From NCBI GenBank assembly GCA_002917775.1, contig KZ627146.1, forward strand, positions 982,008 through 1,046,007: a DNA stretch of 64,000 bases, read 5' to 3'. Below are positions 54,928-64,000 of the stretch, piece after piece. This stretch comes from Glaciozyma antarctica PI12 (taxonomy: Eukaryota; Basidiomycota; Microbotryomycetes; Kriegeriales; Camptobasidiaceae). The notes beneath the pieces were generated by a model. The model ran no database searches. It had not been told where the DNA came from and saw nothing but the letters and a program-made list of their open reading frames with translations. The position numbers and the translations under genes were made by a program. Position 1 is the first letter of the stretch; the number at the start of each line of letters is the position of its first letter.

Positions 54928-56533
54928 TCATCGTCTCCTTCTCCGTCCACCATCCGTCCTCCCCTCCCTCACGCTCGTTCTCGCAGGCCGGTACGGCGAC
55001 GCCCCCACCACAAACCTCTCCACCTCCCTCGGCACGGTTGCAAGGGAGGCGGAGGTCGGAGCTTCCGCAGGAGGGATCGAAGGCGGGAGAGAGATGGGAC
55101 AGCGGAAGTCGAACGTCCCGCCGAAAGATGCTTCGCGAGATTCGGGATGGATGGGCGTCGGGCGGGGGTCGCGAAGTTTCTTGCGAGGTCTGGGCGCGGA
55201 GATGCTGAAATTGTTTGGGGGGTCAAAGGCGGGAGGTTGTTGGAGGAGTTCGGCGAAAGTTGGGCCGGCGGAGAAAGTGAGGAAAGTGTGCTTTGGATGG
55301 CGACGTCGTTCGCTGTAATCTGCCAGACGGAGTTCCTGCGTACGTGTGAGTGAGCAGTTTTTGAAAGAGGGTTGAGAGAGGGAGACGTACCTCGAATGAC
55401 CAGGACGAGTAGGCGGGCATCGCCGTAATGCAGACGCTCTCCACTTCGTAAGTGGTCCATGCGGAATCGACGAAGGCGCGCTCGCGGACTACTTGAGGCT
55501 GATAAGGACAGATTGCGGTGCCGAAAAATGGACGAACGAGAGGTGTGCGTTCGGAGAAGTCGAATAAAGGGGTGGGCGACGGAAGAGGTTCCGAGGAGCA
55601 GCTGCTTATGGGAGGGAGTACTTGACTTTCACAGCAGCTCGAGGCGGACATTTGAGCGAGGTGAAGTTCCTGCGAGGAGAAACGTCAGACCCGGGTCGAG
55701 GACGATATTGGGGGAGTACGAACCTCGAACGACCATGAAGCGTAGGCCGGCATGCTCGTGATAGCCATGTACTCGAAAATCTCGGCTGCCTTGAACCGTT
55801 CGTCCCACACCTCAGTGTCGACGGGCTGGTAAGGGTGAGGAGCTTTGCCGACGCCGAGCTCGGTAGGAAGAGTCGCTTTGGGCGGAGAGAACGAGGGAGG
55901 AAGGTTATTCTCGACGGAATCGTTTGAGTTTTGGTGTGATTGAGCGTGAACTTCTGCGGTGCTGTCTTCGGAGGGTGGCTGACGGCGCTGAGGGAGGAAT
56001 AACGAGGCGAGAAGGTGGCCGACGAGGGGAACGCGGAGAAGAGAGCTCTTTGCCAGCGTGGCGACGCTAGACTTGAGCTCTGAGATTCGAGTGTTGAAGA
56101 GAGTGGAGATGTCGTTCGTGATGGAGGCGAGGGAGGGACCGTGGTCGTTCCCGCGTTCGAGCTGTTGGGAGTCGGCAGCTGCACCCCCAGTCTCCTGCGC
56201 AAGTCCCAGCACCGTAGTTCGAGCATTCTCCCTCGCGCGCTGTCCGCCTCCGCTCCTCGCAGCCCCCAGCTCAAGCTCCGAAAGGCGCGCCCCGAGCACC
56301 GAAGCCTTGAAGAGAGCTTCATCCAACAAGCTCGCCAGCTTCGAGCAGCGCCGACTAAGTTGCTCTACCTTGTCGTTCAGTCCCTCGAGGTCGTCCTTGA
56401 GCGAGAGAGGAGTGTTCGGTGGAGAGGAGGTGCCCATCGTCGCCGTTGAGCTCCGGGACGAGTCGAGGGCCGGGGAGGAGGTAGGGGCGCTTCCAGCTTC
56501 GTGCGAGTCCAAGCGTTGTGGGAAAGGGAGCAT
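54928..56533 (-). CDS. Protein with two tandem Nup98-like ITAMPAY...FEEL motifs
   Basis: Three exons (56533-55724, 55669-55391, 55335-54928) join in frame to 498 residues. The N-terminal half has a coiled coil (LKDDLEGLNDKVEQLSRRCS; LGARLSELELG) and a hydrophobic amphipathic stretch (LLRVPLVGHLLASLFLPQ). Two related units follow. Each starts PYQP, carries MAITSMPAYASWSFE or VCITAMPAYSSWSFE, then EELHLAQMS or EELRLADYSERRR. This matches the CITAMKEYESKSLEELRLED type motif of Nup98 nucleoporins. Both units are cut by an intron at exactly the same place (after SWSFE), so an exon duplication is likely. FG repeats and the Nup98 autoproteolytic domain are absent, so it is not Nup98 itself. An alternative start is ATG 56437. 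It faces a nucleoporin gene 140 bp away. Confidence 0.72.
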
Positions 56534-56673
56534 CCTTGCGGGTCCAGCGTTGCGATCCGTAGACTGGGGAAGAGTGACCCCTGCTCCCTCAGCCGAGGCG
56601 AAGTATCTTCTCCTCAGCCAACGCCGTCGACTCCTCTCCACCCTCTCCCTCACTCTCAAACACCCAAAACAGG
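56534..56673. promoter_or_regulatory. Shared divergent promoter of the two nucleoporin-related genes
   Basis: 140 bp separate the start codons at 56533 (minus) and 56674 (plus). The sequence is CT-rich toward the plus-strand ATG. No TATA element is clear. Confidence 0.5.
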
Positions 56674-59191
56674 ATGTCGAAACGAGGAGCAGAGCGCCAG
56701 ATTAGCCAGCTGTGAGTGGCAGCGGCAGGACGGCAAACGACGAACGACGCGGAGCTGACCTTCCCTCCTCCCTCTAGCGATCCCAACTCTGCGGACGAGG
56801 ACGACAACGATGGGGTATGTCCGGCCGCATGCTGGGATGGAGTTTAATGGTGCTGATTGTGCTCTGCCTCGTGCAGAACGCCGAGGGCGCCTTCAAGGCA
56901 GCTCCCGCAGCTGCTCTGGCGGGACGAAAGTGTGTTGCTGTCGAAGCTCTCGTGGAGCGGTACGGGAGCTGACTTGGCCATTGCAGGATTCGAGGACTAC
57001 CTTCTCGCAAGGGTGCTAGGGAGCCCCAGCTCCACCTGCCCCAGCTGCAGCGGCACCAGCAGCAGCAGCAGTCAGTCTGATCTCTCTCGCCTCCCCCAGA
57101 CTCGCGCTGACCTGGCTCCACAGTCTCCCTTCAGCAGCAGCTTTAGCTTTGGCGCTCCCGCCTCTGCCACAAGTCCTTCCACCGCCAGCGCCAACCCTTT
57201 CGCCGCCCTCCTCTCCCCCACGGCGACCCCCAGCGCCTTCTCCCCCTCCTCGACCAGCGCCCTCTCCCTCCCCGCCACCTCCGCCCCAGCAGCTCCCAAA
57301 GCAGCCTTCTCCTTCACCGCCTCCCCCGCCGCCCCTACGACCCCCTCCTTTTCCTTCGCCAGCTCCACGAAAGCTCCCGCGGCCACTCCTACAGCCCTCA
57401 CGTACTACATGTCCCTTCGATCCCTCAACCTCGCACTCGTCGAATCGCTTTCCGCAGAGCTCGAGAAGGATCCTTTTGTGGATCTTGCGGGCCCGACTGG
57501 GGGATTGGCGAAGCTCAAGGAGCGGTACGAGGAGCACAGGAAGAAGGTCGAGGACGCTTTCGCTTCCGCGAACGGTGTCGAGGCTTCCAAGGAGGTCGAC
57601 ACGCCCATGCACATTCCAGCGATCATCACCACCCCTCCTCCAGCCCCCGTCGCCCCAGCTCCCGTGACCGCCCCCACCGCCCCCGCCATCGTCCCCTGGA
57701 CCGGCGGCTCCTGGACCGCCCCCGTCGTCGCCAAACCTCCTCCTCCTCCTCCCTCTCTCCCAACCGCTCCAACGACTTTCTCCTGGGGCGGTAATGTCGT
57801 CAAACCCTCTTCCTCCCCCGCGCCTGCTGGACCCGTCGTAGGAGGGTTCGTACCCAAGCTCGAACCGGTCGAGAAAGGGGAGAAGAGCGCTTTCAGTTTC
57901 GCGCCGACGGTCGTCGTGCCGCCTTCCCTTTCTGCACCAGTCGCGAAGGCCCAGGCGCCCAAGCCGCCGGTGGTGCAGAAGTTGGCGAACAAGCCGACGG
58001 CACCGAGTCCGCTGAGGTTCGGAGAGAGCGTCTCGCCGCCTCCTTCGCCTGCTGCTGCGAAGAAGGAGGAAGCTTCGGCGAAGTTTTCGTTCGGAGCGTC
58101 GTTTGGGGCGATCGCGAAGGGGGACGAAGAAGGACAAGAACCGACACCATTCGCCTTCCCTACCACCACTACCGCTCCCTCCACCACGCCCTCCATCGCT
58201 CCCACCGCGACGAGCGCCTTCTCTTTCACTCCCACTCCTACTCCCACCACTCTCGCCAACCCTTTCGCTTCCACCCCCGCCAACCCTTTCGCTTCCACCC
58301 CCGCCAACCCTTTCGCCCCCTCCCCCTCCGCCTTCGCCTTCGCCCCCTCCTCCACTCCCGCGAAGCCCTTCCCCTCCAGCCCGCCCATCACCACTTCCTT
58401 CGGAGGAACTTCCCCCCCGGTATTCGGGTTCGGAGCGGCGTTGGCGAAGAAGGACGCGAGGGAGGAGGGGAAGACTCCTGGGTTTGCTTTTGGTGCTGGT
58501 GGGGCGGGGTTCGCGTTTGGGAGTGGAGCTCCGGCTGCGACGGCGACGACGGGGTTCGGATTTGGTGCGTCGGCGGGTGGGAGTGGAGCGGGGACGGGGT
58601 TCGGGTTCGGAGCGGCGACGAATGGGGAGGCGAAGAAGGTTACGACGGGATTCGCGTTCGGAGCTGCGCCAAGCGTTCCGGCTTCGCTACCTAGTCCTAC
58701 GTCCATCGCGCCTTCGACGGTAGGGAGCGAGGCTACCTCCGAGGTGGACGAGGCTAGTGAGGTGGAGGGAGGGAACCCGTTTGCGAAAGGAGCTGGAGAG
58801 GAGGGGGAGGAGGTATTGCACGAGGTACGAGGGAGGGTTTACAGGCTCGAGAAGGAGGGAGTCAAGGATGTGGGGATTGCGGTAGTGGCGATTAAGGAAC
58901 GGGAGGGGCGGAGGAGGCTGTTGGCGAGAAACGACGTTACGGGGGGTGTAGTGATGGTGCGTTCTCTTCCGTTTTTTTTTCAGTGTGAGAGGGGAGCTGA
59001 TGAAGGTGCAGAACTTCAATATCGGAACGTCGTTTAGTGTCAAGTTGGAGAAGACGTTCTTGACGTTCCTGGGGTTCGAGGGGACTGAGCCGGTTACTTT
59101 CGTGAGTCGTTTTCGTTCTCGTTTGTGCGAAGGATGAGGGATGAGGGCTGATGGTTGGGAGCAGCGACTGAGGGTCAAGACGAGAGGATGA
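56674..59191 (+). CDS. Nup2/Nup50-like nucleoporin with FG repeats and Ran-binding domain
   Basis: Starts MSKRGAERQISQLDPNSADE, a Nup50/Nup2-type N-terminus that binds importin-alpha, with FKAAPAAALAGRK and IRGLPSRKGA. A helical block follows (TYYMSLRSLNLALVESLSAE; LKERYEEHRKKVEDAFASAN), then FG-rich segments (FSFGASFGA, NPFASTPANPFASTPANPF, VFGFGAAL, GFAFGAGGAGFAFGSGA, GFGFGA). The C-terminal Ran-binding domain reads EEVLHEVRGRVYRLEKEGVK, RRRLLARNDVTGGVVM, NFNIGTSFSVKLEKTFLTFL, ending LRVKTRG. Roles in nuclear transport at the pore basket are well known for the family. One base appears missing at the GGG of 57019-57021: adding one G gives GARGAPAPPAPAAAPAAA in frame with the FG region. Otherwise the joins hold. 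Confidence 0.87.
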
Positions 59192-59676
59192 AGAGGAAGC
59201 TCGATGAAGATGAAGCTCGATGAAGCTGCTGCTGCTGGCAATTGATTATATTGTCGGTCGGTCTCGCATATGTACACTCCAGAGCCTGTATCTGAATCGT
59301 CGTCGTTGTCGTCTGAGAAGGAAAGCCTTGTCGAACGAGGAGCAGCGAAGGTTCGAGCTTGAGTGCTCGAGCGAGCGATACCTCCTACTTGGCTTGTGAA
59401 CTCCCTCTTCCTCCCTCGTCACCTCGATCTACTTCCCGTACGCGCTAAGTGACAACGAAAGTGAGCGAATCCTCTGGTAGAATCGAGACAATCGAACTGA
59501 AACCGGTCAGGCCTGTCCGAGGCGTCATTCACACTGAGATGCACTCCCGAACGACTTCAACTCGCTCAAGGTTTCCCTCCTACCACAACTCAGCTCACCA
59601 CCACAGAGCAACACCACCCTCACCCTCACCTACCTACACCCCATCAGCCTTTACTCGAGCGTTCTATCAGAGCAAC
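59192..59676. other. Intergenic region
   Basis: 3' flank of the Nup2-like gene and promoter/leader of the HAM1-like gene. An open frame (59449-59841) without ATG runs into the first exon in another frame. It is judged a shadow. Confidence 0.45.
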
Positions 59677-62600
59677 ATGCAAGCGACGCAGGAGATCAGC
59701 TCCAACCCGGCGCCGACCAGGCAAGCCTCTCCTCAGCCCTCACCTCTTGGACTCGGAGGACGTACTAACCACATCTACACTACAGCGTCACCCACCCGAC
59801 CGACCCCAAGGTCAAGGCGGCCGACATTGAGCGCAAGATGAAGCTCTGTGCGTCTTTCTCACCTCCTGTCTTTCGACAGGCGGCCTCGCTGACGACGCTG
59901 GGAGACAGACGGCGTCTTTACAGCCTTGCGTCACGGCAAGTACCCATCGAACCACCAGATCTCCAAGACGCTCGACTACGCTCTTGAGCACGAGCCTGTG
60001 TCGACGAGGGAGCTCTCCAAGGACGGCAAGATGCTCGTTCAGGACTTCCAGAGTGCGTTCCTCGTAGTTGGTCGGGGTGGCTAGCTAACCCCTTCGCGCG
60101 CGAAGACATTATCCGAACTTCCAAGTCGATCGTCGAGGAGAAGAACGCCGACGAGCTCTTCCAGAACTTCCTTTACCACACGAGGAGCGTCGATACGGCC
60201 AAGATCAACCTCAAGGACGTCAGCACTGGAACGAGCAAGTCGGAGCTCGACAGCGAGGGACAACAGGCACTCGAGCACCTTCGTACGCTCGGCAAGCTGA
60301 TCTTTACCAACTCGGAGGCTCGCAAGGTTCGTTTCTCGCCTCTCCAGAATCGCGGAATGCGTGCTCATTCCACCCTTCGCAGCTCCTCAAGGACATCTCG
60401 CTCCTCGGTCGTGACGTCGCCGCCGACGCTGCCGCCAAGGTTTCAGACGTCGCTCGTCCCTCCGACGCTCAACTCGCCACCGCCGACGAGCCTGCTCCTT
60501 CGAACCAAGTGCGTCCCTCTCTCACTCCCTCCTCTCGCATTCCACTAACCCGACTTTCGCGCAGTGGGTCGGACCCGACGGGCAAGTTCGCTCGCACAAC
60601 GAATCGGTCCCTTCCACCGGCCTCGCCGCCAAGCGTGACGAAGCCAAAGCGAAGAAGGAAGAGGTCAAGGCCTCTGCGCAAGAGCAGGCCGAGGCGAGTA
60701 AATCGCGCGTCGCTGGAGCTGCCGAGCAGGGACAGCAGGGACAGGCGACGGATCAGGAGCGTGCGGGAGCGGCGGGGGAGCAGGGAGCGCAGGCGGCGAA
60801 GGAGGAGAAGGTCAAGGGGATGGATAAGCTCAAGGGAAAAATTCCGGAGAAGCACAAGGATGAGGCGAGGCAGCAGTACCGTCTTGCGAAGGTGCGCTTT
60901 TTCTCTCCTTTTTCGGTCGCGGCGAGCTGACGAGTATGCAGGACTACGCGAAGGAGAAGTTCCCCGAGGAGCGCCAGCAGCGGTTTATCTACCGACTCAA
61001 GAAGGTCGTAGTCGAGAACCAGCGCCATCGCGATTACCAGGGTCCGTCCGTCCCTCCCCTCTTTTCCTCTCTCTAACGCCCTCCTCGCAGAGGCTATCGA
61101 GTTCTTAATCGACCGCGCCGAGCACTATTCTATCATCGCCGAGGACGTAGCGCAGCAAGGTGGCGACAAAGGCGCTCCCGTCCTCCAGGATTCGGCCTTC
61201 AAGCAAGCACAGAACGAGCTTCAGACCCTCCTCGAGCGCTTTGCGAACGGGAAGTCGATGCAGCCTATCTTTGACGCTGTCAACCAGCTCTACAGGGATG
61301 CGAGCAAGGATCGCGAGCTCACGCACGTCTTTCTCGCTACCGAGCTTTTCGTGCGATTTTGCTGATTCGCGTTCGAGCAGTGCCTGGTGGAAAGATCTCG
61401 CAGAGTACATTCGTCGTGTACTCCAGGAGCCTGGATACGTTATGAAGGACGCCGGTTCGTCCTTTTCCCTCTTCGTCGTCGAAATCGAGACTGACGAAGA
61501 CCTTCGCAGCGGACGCCGACGGCCGAGCTCTCCTCGATCAGGGCAAGCGGTTCTGGGATCCCAAGCAGGGAAAGTACGCGGGACACAAGGACGCCGTCTT
61601 TGATGCCGTTCAGAACTTCTTCACCGCCTACGCCGACGACGAGCTCAACGTTCAGCTCGGGGAGGACGTCAAGAAGCTCACAAAGGACTTGCTCATGGAC
61701 GCCGAGGGCAACGTTCGTCGATTCTCACTTCGCTAGGAGGGGTGGAGCTGATGAGGGGTTGGACGCAGTACAAGTTCAAGCCAGAGCTTTGGGACGATGT
61801 TCGCGAGGTCATCCTTCCCTCCATCGCGAAGAACGTTGGATACGTCCCCATTCCTCGCATCGAGTACACCGACAACATGGTCGACGTCGTCGTTGAGGTA
61901 CGCTCCTTTCCGCCCTACGCTTTACGCTCGCTAACGTCGATTTCGCAGAACCTTACGCTCGAGAGCGAGAACGTGCGATTTCCTCGTCTTCCTTCCCAGA
62001 AGCGAGTTTTGCTGACCTCGCGCTCGCAGCTCTTGCCCAACATCATCGAGATCGAAGCGCGCAACTACTTCAAGGTCTCGCCATACAAGGCGATTAAGGA
62101 CACGCACAAGCACAGCTTCTGGGTCTCGTTCTCTCAGATCCAAGCCGATTTGAAGGACGTCGCTTTCTGTACGTATCGCCTTTCGCTCGCTCGACTCTGC
62201 GCTGACCTTGCGCGCAGACATTAATAAGAAGAGTGGGTTCCCCAAGATCACGGATAGCGGACTCGCGGACGTCTTCATTGGCGGCAAGGGCATTTCGGGC
62301 AAGATTCACATCGAGTCGACGGGTCGCAAGGATCATGCGTTCAAGGTTATCGACGTCAAGGTCAAGGTACGCTCTCGCTTCTCGCTTCAGTTTGACTGGG
62401 GCTTACTGGCGTTACAGATTGACAAGCTCAAGTTCGCGATTCGCGAGCACAAGCACTCCATCCTCGTCGCGACTTTCAAGCCCCTCATCACCGGTCCGTC
62501 CGTCCCTCGCTCACCCGGGCACCCGCTGACTCGCTACTCATAGGCATGGTGAAGAAGGGTGTCGCGCACGCTATCCAGGAGGCGATTCGCACCGGCTTGG

Positions 62601-63008
62601 TCCAGCTCGATTCTCAGCTCGCCGATATCTCGGAACGCCTCGAGGCTGCCAAAGATGCCGAAGGCGTTTCCAAGATTGATATCATCAAGCAGACGCTCGC
62701 GGAGAAGAAGGCTGAGGCGGAGAGGAAGAAGGAGGAGGTCACTCGTTCGTCGTTCTCTTTTTGTGCTGCGATGCGGAAGCTGATGCTGGGAACAGCGGCG
62801 GGACAGTTCCAGATCACTACGTCGAGGGATTCGATGCTCGTGGATTGGGCGTCGAAGGATTCCATCGTTATGAAGCAGGGAGCGAAGGAGGATCAGCTCA
62901 AGACGACGGGATGGAAGTCTCCTGCTTTCGACAGTGCGTTTATCCCTCTCTCTCGTTCGCGGAGACTGATGCGGCTTTGCAGTCCTCAACAACGGAACGA
63001 CGACCTAG
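59677..63008 (+). CDS. HAM1-like protein (fungal DUF5923/DUF4449 family)
   Basis: About 15 exons and roughly 830 residues from ATG 59677 (MQATQEISSNPAPT) to TAG 63006-63008. Blocks are KVKAADIERKMKLYGVFTAL, QISKTLDYALEHEPVSTREL, NADELFQNFLYHTRSVDTAK, ALEHLRTLGKLIFTNSEARK, LLKDISLLGRDVAADAAAKV, a Gln/Ala/Lys-rich linker, RQQRFIYRLKKVVVENQRHR, EAIEFLIDRAEHY, WWKDLAEYIRRVLQEPGYVM, ENLTLESENVLPNIIEIEAR, NYFKVSPYKAIKDTHKHSFW and LKFAIREHKHSILVATFKPL. This is the large fungal family with HAM1-like N- and C-terminal domains. The amphipathic beta-rich C-terminal half recalls lipid-binding tubular proteins, an inference. The first intron (59721-59785) uses a GC donor with a perfect tactaac branch site. 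All joins checked hold frame. Confidence 0.88.
59721..59785 (+). other. GC-AG intron in the HAM1-like gene
   Basis: Donor gcaagc, branch tactaac, acceptor ctacag. The Ser codon is restored (NPAPT-S-VTHPTDP). Confidence 0.8.
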
Positions 63009-63353
63009 AAGCACACTACCTCGTCGAAGCCCACTACCGCGTCGTCGATGCCCACCGCTTCTCAAGCGACGACCGGGAACGCCGTTCGCGCGACCGCTTG
63101 AGACCACCCCTCCCCTCTCCTCCCCTGTCCATACGAAATTTGTGCCATGCGTACTTTCTCCTCCTCCCTCCACCTTGATAATGGAACGTTAGTAACCCAA
63201 AACGTCGTCGAGCGAGAGAGAGAGATGAACTTGCCCGCCTCGCTCTTCGAACATGGCCCCGCGACTCTCATCACCAACGTTCCTCTCCTTTGCTCGTTCC
63301 TCGACGCGCCGAATGATAATTAAGAAGCTCCAACACTGCACCCCACGTCTAGA
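63009..63353. other. Convergent intergenic region
   Basis: Lies between the HAM1-like gene and the minus-strand gene at the right edge. No gene is seen. Confidence 0.45.
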
Positions 63354-64000
63354 CTACCCACCAAAGAACCTCCTCCGCTCCTCAACACTCAACAGCCCCC
63401 ACCCTCCTTCCTCCTCCACCGTCCCCAGCCCCGCAGGCATCTCCAAACTCGGCGCCAGTTCCATCCTCACGCTCCTCCCTACGCTCGAAGTGGTCTCGAA
63501 ACTTGAGGATTCCCGAGCGTGGCTCGAGGTGGTGTCGAAACTCGGTCGGTCGAGCTCCCTCCCCACGCTGCAGGTGGTGTCGAAACTCGGTCGATCTAGC
63601 TCCTCCCTCCGCACGCTCGAAGAAGTCTCGAAACTAGGTCGTTCCTCCTCCCTCCCAAAACTCGGTCGTTCGTCCCCGCTCTCAAAACTAGGTGCCCGCA
63701 GCCGCACAGGACTAAGCTCATCGTCGCTCCACTCCCGCTCGTCGTCCTCCTCCGTCCCTCGCAGGTCGAGGAGCAGCGCCACCGGTTTCGCCCTCCTAAA
63801 ATCCGGCGTCGAAGCCCACCCTTTCATCCCCCTGCGCTCGTCGGGCGCTTTGCAAGAGGTCGTTAGAGCGCGAGAGATGGGATTGTAGGGAGCGGGGGAT
63901 CGGGGAATGGGATCTCGGTTGGAGAAGAAGGAGGGAGCGGCGGGGGAGCGTGAGGGGGTGTAGGATGTTGGGAAGGAGGGAGTGATGGGGAGGTTTGGCG
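63354..64000 (-). CDS. Uncharacterised protein, C-terminal part, with PSFE/DT repeats (partial)
   Basis: The gene enters from beyond the right edge and ends at TAG 63356-63354. The coding frame reads LLQSARRAQGMKGWASTPDF, then ALLLDLRGTEEDDEREWSDD, followed by about five degenerate repeats of the type RPSF(E/D)T(T/S)SSVGRELD (about 63480-63700, near 45-nt period), and ends GLLSVEERRRFFGG. Upstream of about 63870 another frame (RDPIPRSPAPYNPISRA) looks more natural, so a one-base shift or an intron lies there. The acidic/Ser repeat suggests phosphoregulation. No domain was recognised. Confidence 0.5.
   Translation of the reverse strand, partial: PNLPITPSFPTSYTPSRSPAAPSFFSNRDPIPRSPAPYNPISRALTTSCKAPDERRGMKGWASTPDFRRAKPVALLLDLRGTEEDDEREWSDDELSPVRLRAPSFESGDERPSFGREEERPSFETSSSVRREELDRPSFDTTCSVGRELDRPSFDTTSSHARESSSFETTSSVGRSVRMELAPSLEMPAGLGTVEEEGGWGLLSVEERRRFFGG
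63480..63700 (-). repeat. Degenerate tandem repeat within a coding region
   Basis: The plus strand shows repeated (g)tg(g/t)tctcgaaact(c/a)ggtcg units spaced about 40-50 nt, encoding RPSF(E/D)T on the minus strand. Confidence 0.65.

Noticed and set aside
54741..55318. Plus-strand frames opposite the last exon of the Nup98-motif gene
   Set aside because: Three competing frames, none with ATG plus domain; the minus strand continues a conserved motif through an exact splice junction.
57016..58706. Long minus-strand open frames (373 and 433 codons) opposite the Nup2-like gene
   Set aside because: They mirror the low-complexity FG/Ala/Pro coding region of the plus-strand gene, lack introns and domains, and use Gly/Ala/Arg-biased codons expected of an antisense shadow.
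1..64000. tRNA, rRNA, CRISPR array, transposon or long terminal repeats
   Set aside because: No tRNA A/B box pairs, conserved rRNA blocks, regularly spaced repeats or transposase/reverse-transcriptase motifs were seen in either strand by eye.

Overview
The window looks like nuclear DNA of a GC-rich basidiomycete yeast, most likely of the Rhodotorula/Rhodosporidium (Sporidiobolales) type. Genes are dense and cut by many introns of about 45-70 nt. The introns share a recognisable grammar: donors GTGCGT, GTACGT or GTGAGT, a branch site such as gctgac, gctaac or gctgatt, and a CAG acceptor. No rRNA, tRNA, CRISPR, transposon or organellar sequence was found. Exon structures below were built by hand from splice signals, frame and family conservation. 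They are strong where introns restore a conserved protein and are marked where they fail.

Layout. 1-10 kb: end of a Bbc1-like protein, a RING/LON-domain protein, an unknown protein, a damaged AP-endonuclease-like gene and, on minus, pirin. 11-20 kb: an RGS-LOV blue-light protein (plus), then on minus an Apq12-like membrane protein, a Tco89-like protein, a mitofissin/Atg44-type DUF1748 protein and a Pho80-type cyclin. 20-33 kb: an unknown protein, a MYND protein, a Zn2Cys6 regulator, a long-chain acyl-CoA synthetase, an unknown protein and an alpha/beta hydrolase (minus). 33-46 kb: ILV6 with a 1.1 kb intron, a glycine-rich RRM protein built from micro-exons, an unknown protein and a secreted double-psi barrel protein (both minus), and a type II NADH dehydrogenase. 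46-64 kb: a large PH-domain protein, a BRI3-like protein (minus), a broken unknown gene, a protein with two Nup98-like motifs (minus) facing a Nup2/Nup50-like nucleoporin, a HAM1-like protein and the end of an unknown minus-strand gene.

The most unusual locus is the glycine-rich RNA-binding protein gene at 36387-38709. It has 15 exons for 213 residues. One exon appears to be a single nucleotide, and a run of 18-21 nt exons is bounded by introns that all interrupt the same Tyr codon. The RGS-LOV gene is the second highlight.

A caution for users: several otherwise conserved genes carry one-base frame breaks or in-frame stops (acyl-CoA synthetase, MYND, Zn2Cys6, Nup2-like, PH-domain protein and others). 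Some sit at GGG runs. Assembly error must be excluded before any of them is called a pseudogene.
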